DNA from: Streptomyces sp. NBC_01335
Lineage (GTDB): Bacteria; Actinomycetota; Actinomycetes; Streptomycetales; Streptomycetaceae
Assembly: GCF_035953295.1 (NCBI RefSeq)
Contig: NZ_CP108370.1
Coordinates: 3,253,001 to 3,317,000, forward strand
DNA: 64,000 nucleotides
Direction: 5' to 3'
Part shown: positions 17,289 to 26,026 of the stretch, piece after piece
How positions within the stretch are numbered: the stretch's first letter is position 1
Layout of the letters: the number at the start of each line of letters is the position of its first letter
Position numbers and translations under genes: made by a program
Notes under the pieces: model-generated
Seen by the model: only the letters and a program-made list of their open reading frames with translations
Databases searched by the model: none
What the model was told of the DNA's origin: nothing

Positions 17289-18494
17289 ATGTCCGACACC
17301 GCGCCCACTGACGGCAGTTCCGCTCGCCCCGCCGCGATCCCGGCCTCCATCGACCGTACGGAGGACCGTCCCGTCTACGTGATCGGAGGCGGGCCGGGCG
17401 GTCTGGCGGCGGCCGCGGCGCTGCGCACGCAGGGGGTGCGGGTCGTCGTGCTGGAGAAGGCGCCGCGGGTCGGCGCCTCCTGGCGGGGCCACTACGACCG
17501 GCTCCACCTCCACACCACCCGGCGCTGGTCGGCGTTGCCGGGGCTGGCGATGCCCCGGAAGTTCGGCCGGTGGGTGTCCCGGGACGACGTGGTGCGCTAT
17601 CTGGAGAAGTACGCCGCGTTCCACGAGCTGGAAGTGATCACGGGCGTCGAGGTCTCCCGCGTCGACCGGGCGCCGGGCGGGGCCGGGTGGGTGCTCTCCG
17701 CGACCGGCGGGCGGGTGCTGACGGGGCGCGCGGTGGTCGTGGCGACGGGCTTCAACCACACGCCGTACATGCCCGATTGGCCCGGACGGGAGGCGTGGGC
17801 CGGGGAGCTGGTGCACGCGGCGGGGTACCGCAACCCGGCACCGTACGAGGGCCGGAGCGTGCTCGTCGCGGGGATCGGGAACACCGGCGCGGAGATCGCG
17901 GTGGACCTGGTGGAGGGCGGGGCCTCCACGGTGCGGATCGCGGTGCGTACGGTCCCGCACATCGTGCGGCGTTCGACGGCCGGGTGGCCCGCGCAGGCGA
18001 CCGGCATCCTGGTGCGGCGGCTGCCGGTGTGGCTGGTGGACCGGGCGGGCGCGCTGATGGCGAGGGCCGCGGTGCCGGACCTCGCGGCGCAGGGGCTGCC
18101 GCGCCCCACCACGGGGCTGTACTCGCGGGTGAAGGACGGGGCGATCCCGGTGCAGGACGTGGGGCTGATCGACGCGGTGAGGGCGGGGCGGGTGCGGCCG
18201 GTGGCGGCCATCGCCTCGTTCGACGGCGCGGACGTGGTGCTGACGGACGGGACGCGGCTGACGCCGGACGCCGTGATCGCGGCCACCGGCTACCGCCGCG
18301 CCCTGGAGGGGCTGGTCGGGCACCTCGGCGTGCTGGACGGGCGGGGGCGGCCGGTGGTGCACGGTGCCAGGTCTCCGCGCGAGGCTCCGGGGCTGTACTT
18401 CACCGGGTTCTCCAACCCCATCAGCGGAATGTTCCGCGAGATGGCCCGGGACGCGGTGAAGATCGCGCACCGGATCGCCCGAGCGCCTCGCTGA
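17289..18494 (+). CDS. FMO-like flavin-dependent oxidoreductase
   Basis: A 401-residue FAD/NADPH monooxygenase-type protein. The FAD-binding loop is VIGGGPGGLAAAAAL (about 31-45). A second nucleotide site, GIGNTGAEIAVDL, lies near 200. The linker WPGREAWAGELVHAAGYRNP resembles the FMO fingerprint, and AVIAATGYR is the C-terminal ATG motif. The YUC/CzcO-like subfamily is likely; the substrate is unknown. I prefer the ATG at 17289 over the upstream GTG at 17217. A TAGGCT box (17275-17280) sits nine bases before this ATG, as for leaderless genes. Its last 74 bases overlap the convergent NTPase gene. Confidence 0.88.
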   Translation: MSDTAPTDGSSARPAAIPASIDRTEDRPVYVIGGGPGGLAAAAALRTQGVRVVVLEKAPRVGASWRGHYDRLHLHTTRRWSALPGLAMPRKFGRWVSRDDVVRYLEKYAAFHELEVITGVEVSRVDRAPGGAGWVLSATGGRVLTGRAVVVATGFNHTPYMPDWPGREAWAGELVHAAGYRNPAPYEGRSVLVAGIGNTGAEIAVDLVEGGASTVRIAVRTVPHIVRRSTAGWPAQATGILVRRLPVWLVDRAGALMARAAVPDLAAQGLPRPTTGLYSRVKDGAIPVQDVGLIDAVRAGRVRPVAAIASFDGADVVLTDGTRLTPDAVIAATGYRRALEGLVGHLGVLDGRGRPVVHGARSPREAPGLYFTGFSNPISGMFREMARDAVKIAHRIARAPR

Positions 18495-21126
18495 CCGTCG
18501 CGAAGGCGTGGGCCAGGTCCTCCCGCAGCTCCACGGTCTGCGGGTGGTCCAGACCGAGCGCCCGTACGCAGTCGGCGAGGGTCCGCTCCAGCAGGGCGAT
18601 CCCTTCCGCCGGGCGGAAGACCAGGAGGAGGGCCATCGCCACCTCGGTCCGGGACGACAGCGTCTCCGGGTGGTCCGGGCCGAGGATGCGGGCACGGTCG
18701 GCGGCGATCCCCTCGTGCAAGCGCAGTGCCACCCCGGGTTTTCCCGACACCAGGAGGGTCTGCGCGACGCTGTGCCGGGCCACCAGCGTCTCGCGGTGCT
18801 CCTTGCCGAGAAGCAGCGTCATGTCGGCGAGAATCTTCTCGTAGATCGGGAGTGCCCGGGCGTGCTCCCCGGCCTGACCGAGGGCGCCCGCCAGGAAGTG
18901 GCGGGCGCGCACCACGTCGAGGTGGTTCTCGCCGTCCCGCCGGACGCGCTCGGCGAGGTTGTGCTCGTACAGGGCGACGGACTCGCCGTGTCGCTCCATC
19001 CGCTTGTAGGTGTGGGCCAGTTCGTGCCGGAACCAGAGGGTCGTCGCGTGGTCCCGTCCGAGGTGGCGCTCGGCGTCGGCGAGGTTACGGCGGCGCAGGG
19101 TCAGGGCCCGTGCCAGGTTGCCCACCCGCTCGTACGCCTTCGCGAGGTACTCCCGGCAGCGGAGCGTGTCGGGGTGCTGCTCCCCCAGGGAGCGCAGGTG
19201 GCCCTCCAGGTTCCGCCGGTGCAGCGGTACGGCCAGGACGGGGTTGCCGTTGCTCTCGTGGGCGCCGGCGAGGGCCTCGCGCGAAGCGAGGGTGTCGAGA
19301 TGGTCCTCCCCCAGGATCCGGATCCGGTCGGCGAGGACTCCCTCGTGCATCGCCACCGCCTGCCGAGGGTTTCCCCGCTGCTTGTGCATGTCCGCGAGGC
19401 GGGAACGGACTTCCAGGGTGCGGGGGTGCTCCGCGCCACCGGTCCGGAGCGCGTCGGCGAGGGCGCGCTCGAAGAGCGCCACCGCTCCTTCGTGGTCTCC
19501 TCTCCGGTAGGCGGCCGACGCCAGGACGATCCGGAGGGCGAGGACGTCCGGGTGGTCCTCTCCCTGGAGTCTGCGTTTGTTCGCGAGCACCTCCTCGAAG
19601 AGTTCGGTCGCCCGCTCCGGCTCTCCCTGCTCCATGAGGATGCTCGCCAGGTTGCTGCGGATCGTCCAGACCTCCGGGTTGTCCTGGCCCGCGGACCCGG
19701 CTGCATCCGCGCCGAGCAGCGCCTGGGCCGCCCTGCGGAAGAGGTCACCGGCTTGGATCAGGGTGCCCGGTTCCAGCAGGAAGTTCGCCATCCAGGCCAG
19801 CAGGTGGGCCATCGCCTCCGTGTCGTCCTCGGGCGCGCTGTGCCCGGTCAGCGCTTCGGCCTGGGTGAGGAGCGCCCGTTCCAGGGGCCAGGTGCCCGGC
19901 CCCTCCTCGTCGGGAACGGCCCTGATCAGGCTCGCGGTCGCCCGCTCACGGGCGGCCGTGACGGCGTCGGCCGCGCGGTGCGGGTCGTCCGGGTCGGGCG
20001 TCCGGGCGAGGGCCTGCACGAGGCGGTGGACGGAGAGGGTGCCGTCCGCTCCGGCGGTGACCATGCTGTGGGCCACCAGCCGGCCGATCGCCTTGGCGAG
20101 TACGGGAGGCGGGGCGAGCTCGTCCAGCAGCACGCGGGGGATGCGGTCGGGGGCGTACCAGGCGAGGGTGCGCAGCACGTCTCCGGCGAGCGGGGTATCG
20201 GCGAGGCGGTCCAGGGTGACGCGCCAGACGCGGGCCACCGTGCGGTCCGCGTCGGTGGTCTCCGCACCGGTCGCGTACGTCTCGGCGGGCCAGGAGCGCA
20301 GCATGGCGAGGTAGGCGCGCGGGGTGGTGCCGTTCTCGTGGCAGTACGCGGCGGCCTGCTCGACCGCGAGCGCCAGGTGGCCGAGCTCCTCGCACACCTC
20401 GGCGGCCCCGTCGGTGTCGCGGGGCCCGGCCTGGGTGAGGACCCGGCGGAACAGCTCGACGGACTCGGCGGGGGCGAAGACGCCGAGCCGGACGGTGGTG
20501 GCGGTCAGGTGGTGCCAGCCGGTGGCGAGGCGGGTGGTGACCAGGACCCGGCCGCCCCCGCCGAGCCGGTCGAGCAACGGGCGTACGTCGTCCGGGTGGT
20601 TGACGTTGTCGAGGACGAGGAGCCAGTCGTCGTGGGCGGCGAGCCAGGCGAGGGCGCGTTCGCGTTGCAGCTCCTGCGGGAGTCCGGTCAGCCCCGGCTG
20701 GAGGGCGCGGGCGAGTCCGGCGAGCCCCGCCTCGAACCCGGCGGGGCTGTCGGCGCCGATCCACCAGCGGAGCCGGGCCGTGCGGCGCCGGGCGGCCCAG
20801 TGTGCGGCGAGGGCGGACTTGCCGACCCCGCCGAGGCCGCTGACCGCCCGCAGCACCACACCGCCGGGCGCTTCGAAAGCGGCGTCCAGCGCGTCGAGTT
20901 CGGCGGACCGGCCGACGAAGAGGGCTCCGTGCGGCAGGTTCGCGAGCCCGCCGTCCGCCGCGTCGTCGGGGATGGGGCCGTACGCCTCGACCGGTGGCAG
21001 GGTGGCGTTCTCGATGTGCAGGGCGACGGAGTTGAGGATGTCCCGCCCGGCCGCGTTGGATCCCGCGTGGGCGGAGACGGGCGGCGGCTGCGGGGTGTCC
21101 GGGCCGGGCGGCGGCCTGCGCTTCAC
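18421..21126 (-). CDS. STAND NTPase (NB-ARC) with TPR sensor repeats
   Basis: A 901-residue NLR-like protein. Residues 19-35 (AHAGSNAAGRDILNSVA) form a short motif shared with the upstream partner. The NTPase module has Walker A GLGGVGKS (97-104), Walker B LLVLDNV (169-175), the RVLVTTR sensor strand and a GHLALAVEQAA helix equivalent to the GLPLA motif. From about residue 400 to 880 run kinesin-light-chain-like TPRs of about 42 residues, marked by LG.DHP.TL..R. Such proteins sense a ligand with the TPRs and oligomerise on ATP; many act in phage defence or programmed death. The GTG start overlaps the partner's stop (GTGA), and there is no better start. There is no fused effector domain. Confidence 0.9.
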   Translation of the reverse strand: MKRRPPPGPDTPQPPPVSAHAGSNAAGRDILNSVALHIENATLPPVEAYGPIPDDAADGGLANLPHGALFVGRSAELDALDAAFEAPGGVVLRAVSGLGGVGKSALAAHWAARRRTARLRWWIGADSPAGFEAGLAGLARALQPGLTGLPQELQRERALAWLAAHDDWLLVLDNVNHPDDVRPLLDRLGGGGRVLVTTRLATGWHHLTATTVRLGVFAPAESVELFRRVLTQAGPRDTDGAAEVCEELGHLALAVEQAAAYCHENGTTPRAYLAMLRSWPAETYATGAETTDADRTVARVWRVTLDRLADTPLAGDVLRTLAWYAPDRIPRVLLDELAPPPVLAKAIGRLVAHSMVTAGADGTLSVHRLVQALARTPDPDDPHRAADAVTAARERATASLIRAVPDEEGPGTWPLERALLTQAEALTGHSAPEDDTEAMAHLLAWMANFLLEPGTLIQAGDLFRRAAQALLGADAAGSAGQDNPEVWTIRSNLASILMEQGEPERATELFEEVLANKRRLQGEDHPDVLALRIVLASAAYRRGDHEGAVALFERALADALRTGGAEHPRTLEVRSRLADMHKQRGNPRQAVAMHEGVLADRIRILGEDHLDTLASREALAGAHESNGNPVLAVPLHRRNLEGHLRSLGEQHPDTLRCREYLAKAYERVGNLARALTLRRRNLADAERHLGRDHATTLWFRHELAHTYKRMERHGESVALYEHNLAERVRRDGENHLDVVRARHFLAGALGQAGEHARALPIYEKILADMTLLLGKEHRETLVARHSVAQTLLVSGKPGVALRLHEGIAADRARILGPDHPETLSSRTEVAMALLLVFRPAEGIALLERTLADCVRALGLDHPQTVELREDLAHAFATVSEALGRSGARSSPRPGPSRGTFR

Positions 21127-21539
21127 GAGCCGTGCCGGGCGGTCGAGCCGTCGATGTCGCCGCCCGCCGCGTTCGAACCGCCGGTCGCGGTGATCCCCGG
21201 GGCGTCCGTACCCGGTGCGGAGCCGGCACCGGAGGCGGGGCCGGGCGCGGTGTCGTGCGCGGAGGCGGCCCGGATGCTGCCGCGTGCCGCGTTGGAGCCG
21301 CCGGCCGCCCGTACGGGCTCGGGGGCGGGTGCGGGCGCGGTGGGCGTACCGGCGCTGAGCTGCCGGAACGCCACCCCCAGTGCGACCACGCCCACCACCG
21401 AACCGACCACGCCCGCGATCTGGCTCGACCGCTCCAGGTGCGCCGCCGTCACCCAGACCAGCAGTCCCGCCGCCACCGCCGCACTGGCCCCGGCCAGCAC
21501 CCACCAGGTCGTCCTGCTCACTCCGCGTCTCCCCGCCAT
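21123..21539 (-). CDS. Two-TM protein with duplicated NLR-matching motif
   Basis: A 138-residue protein. Two hydrophobic helices (about 12-33 and 41-58) are followed by an Ala/Pro/Gly-rich tail. The tail carries AAGGSNAARGSIRAASA (78-94) and ATGGSNAAGGDIDGSTA (118-134). The same pattern occurs once at the N-terminus of the STAND NTPase encoded immediately downstream, whose GTG overlaps this gene's TGA. ATG at 21539 follows GGAG spaced nine bases. No enzymatic domain is visible. I infer a membrane effector or anchor recruited through the shared motif; a structural role is the alternative. Confidence 0.8.
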   Translation of the reverse strand: MAGRRGVSRTTWWVLAGASAAVAAGLLVWVTAAHLERSSQIAGVVGSVVGVVALGVAFRQLSAGTPTAPAPAPEPVRAAGGSNAARGSIRAASAHDTAPGPASGAGSAPGTDAPGITATGGSNAAGGDIDGSTARHGS

Positions 21540-21602
21540 GGGGGCATTCTCCCGCCGATCGCCTTGCCCCGCACAGGAGTTGGCGCGCGCGAGTCGAACC
21601 CC

Positions 21603-22982
21603 TCAGACCGCCGTCGCCACCGCCTTCCCGCCCCCGGGCAGGGGCGTGCGGCGGACGACGAGGGACATCAGGGCGGCCACCGCGCACAGCGCCCCGGCTG
21701 CGTACCAGACCACGTCGTACGAGCCGAAGGCGTCCCGGGCCACTCCGCCGAGGAAGGCGACCACGGCCGCCCCGATCTGGTGCGAGGCCAGCACCCAGCC
21801 GAAGACGATCGCGCTGTCGTCGCCGTACTGCTCCCGGCAGAGGGCGATCGTCGGCGGGACGGTGGCGACCCAGTCCAGGCCGTAGAAGACGATGAAGAAG
21901 ACCATCGGCGGGTGCACCGAGGGCGCCATCAGCACGGGCAGGAAGAGGAGCGAGACCCCGCGCAGCGCGTAGTAGACGGCGAGCAGCCGACGGGCGTCGA
22001 AGCGGTCGGTGAGCCAGCCGGAGAAGACCGTGCCGACGATGTCGAAGACCCCGATGACGGCGAGCAGCGAGGCGGCGGCGGTCACCGGCATGTGGTGGTC
22101 GTGGGCGGAGGGCACGAAGTGGGTGCGGATCAGACCGTTGGTCGAGGCGCCGCAGATCGCGAACGCCCCGGCCAGCAGCCAGAACGACCCGGTGCGGGCC
22201 GCGTCGAAGAGCACCCGGAGGGTCCTGGCCGTGGCGCCCCGCGCGGGGGCGGGCTTCTCCGCGTACACCCCGCCGTAGGGGGCGAGGCCCACGTCGGCGG
22301 GGTGGTCGCGGAGCAGGAACCAGACGAGCGGGACGACGACGAGCGCGGCGAGGGCGACGGTCACCGAGGCGGGCCGCCAGCCGTGCTCCTTGACGATCCA
22401 GGCGCAGAGCGGCAGGAAGACCAGCTGGCCGGAGGCTCCGGCGGCGGTCAGGACGCCGGTGACCAGGCCGCGCCGGGCGACGAACCAGCGGTCGGTGACG
22501 GTCGCGGAGAAGGACATCGCCATGGAGCCCGTGCCGAGGCCGACCAGCAGGCCCCAGTAGAGCAGCAGTTGCCAGGAGGCCGTCATCCAGACGGAGCCCA
22601 GCGCTCCGGCCGCCACCACGGTCAGCGCGGCGGCCACCACCCGCCGGATGCCGAACCGGTCCATCAGCGCGGCGGCGAAGGGGGCGGTGACCCCGTACAG
22701 CGCGAGGTCGACGGAGACGGCGAGGCCGATCTCGCCGCGCGACCAGCCGAACTCCGTGTGCAGCGGGTCGATGAGGAGGCCCGGCAGCGAGGCGAAGGCC
22801 GCGCCGCCGATGATCGTCACGAAGGTGACGGCGGCGACGATCCAGGCCCGGTGGACACGGAGACCGGCCGGGAAGCGGGCCGGAGAGCGGGACGGGCGGG
22901 AGGACGTCGTACGGCCGGTGGCCGGGGCGGGGGTCCGGTCCTCGTCCTCGTCCCGGGCGGCGCTTTCGGTTGTCTGGGTCAC
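21603..22982 (-). CDS. MFS transporter (MCT/oxalate-formate-antiporter-like)
   Basis: A 459-residue transporter with twelve predicted helices after a hydrophilic N-tail of about 45 residues. The loop between helices 2 and 3 reads DRFGIRR, the classic MFS motif A position, and GWLTDRFDARR is its counterpart in the second half. FGWSRGEIGLAVSV is typical of the monocarboxylate/oxalate-formate branch. The substrate is not deducible. The GTG start is poorly supported by a Shine-Dalgarno, and a later start is possible. It ends 63 bases before the two-TM/NLR pair, on the same strand. Confidence 0.85.
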   Translation of the reverse strand: MTQTTESAARDEDEDRTPAPATGRTTSSRPSRSPARFPAGLRVHRAWIVAAVTFVTIIGGAAFASLPGLLIDPLHTEFGWSRGEIGLAVSVDLALYGVTAPFAAALMDRFGIRRVVAAALTVVAAGALGSVWMTASWQLLLYWGLLVGLGTGSMAMSFSATVTDRWFVARRGLVTGVLTAAGASGQLVFLPLCAWIVKEHGWRPASVTVALAALVVVPLVWFLLRDHPADVGLAPYGGVYAEKPAPARGATARTLRVLFDAARTGSFWLLAGAFAICGASTNGLIRTHFVPSAHDHHMPVTAAASLLAVIGVFDIVGTVFSGWLTDRFDARRLLAVYYALRGVSLLFLPVLMAPSVHPPMVFFIVFYGLDWVATVPPTIALCREQYGDDSAIVFGWVLASHQIGAAVVAFLGGVARDAFGSYDVVWYAAGALCAVAALMSLVVRRTPLPGGGKAVATAV

Positions 22983-23187
22983 GTGTCAGAGCATCCGGCG
23001 CGGGAGGGGGTACGGGCGAGTGGCCTGGAGGCCACCTGTCGAAGGGATCGGGCCACGGGCCGACGGGCCCGCGCGCGGTGCGTACGATCGGCTGCCGGAG
23101 CCCGAACACCCGAACTTCCTTGCAAGACACGTCGTGTCGGGCAGCAGAACGCGCCCACCGCCGCCCCGAGAACGAGAACGGATCATC

Positions 23188-23574
23188 ATGTACTGGGAAA
23201 CCCGGCAGGAGTTCGACCGCCGCGCCTCGGCGCGATCCGCCTGGGGCATGGGGCTCACGGCGGTCGCGGCCGTCCTGCTGGTGTGGCTGGGCCGGCTGCT
23301 TCTGGTGCCCTTCGGCGTCACCTCCGACGGAGGGCGCGAGATCGACTGCGGCGCCCCCGTCTCGGAGACGTACTCCCCGGACAGCCCGAGCGTCTGTGCG
23401 GGCGAACGCCAGTGGCCGGAGCTCGTCGGCGTCCTCGGGCTCTCGGTTCCCTTCGCGGTGACCGGCGCCGCGCTCTGGGTCTCCGGCAGCAGCCGCAGGC
23501 GCACCGCCGAACACGTGCTGCGGGTGCTGGAACTCCAGGAGTCCGGGGAGAGGTCCGGCCGCGAGCGGTCATGA
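23188..23574 (+). CDS. Small two-helix membrane protein, function unknown
   Basis: A 128-residue protein. A charged N-terminus (about 1-18) precedes helix one (about 20-42). An extracytoplasmic segment with two Cys (in DCGAP and SVCAGE) could form a disulfide. Helix two (about 78-98) and an Arg/Glu-rich tail follow. The ATG at 23188 is the first plausible start; the ribosome-binding site is weak. It is divergent from the MFS gene on its left and convergent with the one on its right. No family is recognised. Confidence 0.65.
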   Translation: MYWETRQEFDRRASARSAWGMGLTAVAAVLLVWLGRLLLVPFGVTSDGGREIDCGAPVSETYSPDSPSVCAGERQWPELVGVLGLSVPFAVTGAALWVSGSSRRRTAEHVLRVLELQESGERSGRERS

Positions 23575-23598
23575 GCGGCAGCCGTACGGAGGGGCCCC

Positions 23599-24927
23599 TC
23601 ACCGCGCGCGTTCCAGTCGGCTGATGGGGCGGGCGCCGAGCAGTGCGGTCACGACGAGGAGGTTGACCACCGCGCCCGCGAGGAGCAGCCGGGAGGTGCC
23701 GACCGCCTCGGCGACCGGTCCTGCCAGGGCGCGGCCCGCCGCGACCATCAGGAGCGACCCCGCCACGTCGTAGGCGTGCAGGCGGTTCAGGGCCTCGGGC
23801 GGTACGTGCGTCTGGACCGTGGTGGACCACATCACCAGCCAGAACGCGGAGGCCGCGCCGGCCAGCAGCTGGCCCGCGCCGAGCACCGCCACCGGCAGGT
23901 CCAGGCCCAGCAGCACCAGGTTCACCGCGACCGCCGGGAGCGCCAGCGCGCCGGCCGCCAGCGGGCGTCGGGGGCGCAGCCGCAGGGCGAGCAGACCGCC
24001 GACCACGCTGCCCGCACCGCTGACCGCCATCATCGCGCCGTACGTCCCCGAGCCGTGGCCCTCGGTGATCCGGACGGCGGTGAGCGGGAGGCTCGGGCCG
24101 AGCACGGCGAAGCCGTACACCGTCCAGATCACGATCACCCCCCAGAGCCAGGACCGGGCCCGGAACTCCCGCCAGCCGTCGACGAGTTCGGCGACGAGTC
24201 CGCCGCGTGGCGCGTCGTCGTGCGGGGCGGGGGCGAGGCGCATCAGGAAGAGGCAGACGCCGGAGACTGCAAAGGTGGCCGCGTTCGCCACGTACACCGC
24301 ACCCGCGCTCGCCAGTCCGACCAGGATCCCCGCGAAGGCGGGACCGGCCATCGTCATCAGGGCCTCGGAGACCCGGAGCACCGCGTTGGCCCGCTGCACG
24401 TCGGTGGAGATCCGGGGCACGGTCGAGGCGACGCCCGGCTGGAACAGCGCGGCGCCGACGCCCGCGACCGCGCTGAGCGCGCAGACCGCCCAGAGCGGCG
24501 GGTTGCCGGTGGTGAAGAGGACCGCCAGCACCGAGGCGCCGGCCAGCCGGAGCGCGTCGGCGACGACCATCATCCGGCGCGGGGTGAACCGGTCGGCGAG
24601 CACTCCGCCGAAGAGGACGAAGACGGCCAGCGGGGCCATCCACGCGGAGAGCGCGTACCCCACGGAGGAGGTGGGGCGGCCCGCGCCGAGCAGTCCGGCG
24701 GTGAGCGCCACGGGGATCATGCCGTCCCCGAAGAGGGCGACGGTGCGGGCGACGAAGAAGTACCGGAAGTTGCGGTTCCAGAGCGGGGCGGCGGAGCCGA
24801 GTCCGTCCCCGAATCCGGCCGGCGCCACGGTCGGCTCCGGCCGGCCGGCCGGGGGGTGCGGGGCGTGTGCCGTCCCCATGTCTCCGTATGCGGGAATGCG
24901 CGTGGCGTCCCGTTGTTTGTCGCTCAC
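23599..24927 (-). CDS. MFS_3-type drug/siderophore exporter
   Basis: A 442-residue transporter with about twelve helices after a Pro-rich N-tail. WNRNFRYFFVARTVALFGDG starts the first helix and LADRFTPRRMMVV is the motif A loop. This is the pattern of the EntS/MFS_3 exporter branch. It is divergently transcribed from a GlxA/AraC-type regulator across 59 bases, which makes that regulator its likely controller. The start is GTG at 24927. Its substrate is unknown. Confidence 0.88.
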   Translation of the reverse strand: MSDKQRDATRIPAYGDMGTAHAPHPPAGRPEPTVAPAGFGDGLGSAAPLWNRNFRYFFVARTVALFGDGMIPVALTAGLLGAGRPTSSVGYALSAWMAPLAVFVLFGGVLADRFTPRRMMVVADALRLAGASVLAVLFTTGNPPLWAVCALSAVAGVGAALFQPGVASTVPRISTDVQRANAVLRVSEALMTMAGPAFAGILVGLASAGAVYVANAATFAVSGVCLFLMRLAPAPHDDAPRGGLVAELVDGWREFRARSWLWGVIVIWTVYGFAVLGPSLPLTAVRITEGHGSGTYGAMMAVSGAGSVVGGLLALRLRPRRPLAAGALALPAVAVNLVLLGLDLPVAVLGAGQLLAGAASAFWLVMWSTTVQTHVPPEALNRLHAYDVAGSLLMVAAGRALAGPVAEAVGTSRLLLAGAVVNLLVVTALLGARPISRLERAR

Positions 24928-24986
24928 ACCGCAGAGGTGTACCAGGCGAAGGTATATACCACTAGCGAATAACCGAGGAGGTCGTC
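24928..24986. promoter_or_regulatory. Divergent promoter-operator, MFS gene / AraC-type gene
   Basis: 59 bases separate the two start codons. They contain the perfect palindrome GGTATATACC (24951-24960), the related GGTGTACC (24936-24943) and an A+T-rich TATA core that can serve as a -10 box. The regulator's GAGGAGG lies just before its GTG. Confidence 0.5.
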
Positions 24987-25979
24987 GTGCCGCACCGTGT
25001 GGTCGTGCTCGCCCTGGACGGATTGCTCCCCTTCGAACTGGGCATCCCGCAGCGGATCTTCGGGATCGCCCGGAGCCTCGGCCCCGAGGATCCGGGCGAG
25101 CTGCTGTACGAGGTGGTGACCTGTTCCGTCCGTCCGCCCGGCCCGGTGCAGACGGACGCCGACTTCGCCGTGATGGTCCAGAACGGCCCGGAGGCCCTCG
25201 CCACCGCCGACACGGTCGTGGTCCCCGCCTCGTACGAGCTGGGCCCGGTCCACGCCGAGGGGCGGCTGACCGGCGAACTCGCCGCCGCGCTGGCCCACAT
25301 CAGACCCGGCACCCGGCTGGTCGCCATCTGCACCGGCGGGTACGTCCTCGCCGCCGCCGGGTATCTGGACGGCCGCCCCGCCACCACCCACTGGGCGTCC
25401 GCCGACCACTTCCAGCGGCTCTTCCCGAAGATCCGGGTCGATCCGGACGTGCTCTTCGTGGACGACGGGAACGTGCTCACCTCGGCCGGGGTGGCCGCCG
25501 GGATCGACCTCTGCCTCCACCTGGTGCGCCGCGACCACGGGACCGCCGTCGCCAACGACGTGGCCCGCCGCACGGTCGTCCCCCCGCACCGGGACGGCGG
25601 TCAGCGCCAGTTCATCCAACGCCCGGTGCCCGAACCCCGGTTCGCCAGCACCACCGCCGCCCGGGCGTGGGCGCTCGGCCGGCTGGACCGGCCGATCCAG
25701 CTGCGGGACATGGCGGAACGGGAGTCGATGAGCGTACGCACCTTCACCCGGCGCTTCCGCGAGGAGGTCGGCATCAGCCCCGGCCAGTGGATCACCCAGC
25801 AGCGGGTGGAGCACGCCCGCCGGCTCCTGGAGTCCTCGGCCCTCACCGTCGACCAGGTCGCCCGGCAGTCCGGCTTCGGCACCGCGACCTCACTCCGCCA
25901 GCACTTCCAGGCGGCGTTGGGCGTCCCCCCGACCGTCTACCGCAGAACCTTCCGCGCGACCGCCGACACCCGGGGGTGA
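24987..25979 (+). CDS. GlxA-family AraC-type regulator
   Basis: A 330-residue transcription factor. The N-terminal DJ-1/PfpI-like domain (about 1-190) has the nucleophile-elbow region AICTGGYVLAAAG, in which Cys is present. Two AraC helix-turn-helices occupy about 220-325: SMSVRTFTRRFREEVGISPG and TVDQVARQSGFGTATSLRQH. GTG start with GAGGAGG. It is divergent from an MFS exporter, which it probably controls. Confidence 0.92.
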   Translation: MPHRVVVLALDGLLPFELGIPQRIFGIARSLGPEDPGELLYEVVTCSVRPPGPVQTDADFAVMVQNGPEALATADTVVVPASYELGPVHAEGRLTGELAAALAHIRPGTRLVAICTGGYVLAAAGYLDGRPATTHWASADHFQRLFPKIRVDPDVLFVDDGNVLTSAGVAAGIDLCLHLVRRDHGTAVANDVARRTVVPPHRDGGQRQFIQRPVPEPRFASTTAARAWALGRLDRPIQLRDMAERESMSVRTFTRRFREEVGISPGQWITQQRVEHARRLLESSALTVDQVARQSGFGTATSLRQHFQAALGVPPTVYRRTFRATADTRG

Positions 25980-26026
25980 CCGGCTCCGGGGCGGGGCTCA
26001 CGCCTGGACACGCCCCCGCGCGGACG

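Noticed and set aside
18421..21126. NB-ARC/TPR protein as AfsR
   Set aside because: It lacks the N-terminal OmpR-type DNA-binding and BTAD domains of AfsR/SARP regulators.
21580..21605. GAGTCGAACC resembling a tRNA T-arm
   Set aside because: No acceptor stem, D-arm or anticodon arm can be built around it.
18508..21885. 1125-codon plus-strand frame antisense to the NTPase
   Set aside because: Shadow of the NB-ARC/TPR gene; no fold or ribosome-binding site.
21126..23514. N-terminal extension of the NTPase frame to 1697 codons
   Set aside because: The extension runs in a wrong frame through the two-TM gene and MFS gene; the GTG at 21126 with GTGA overlap is the natural start.
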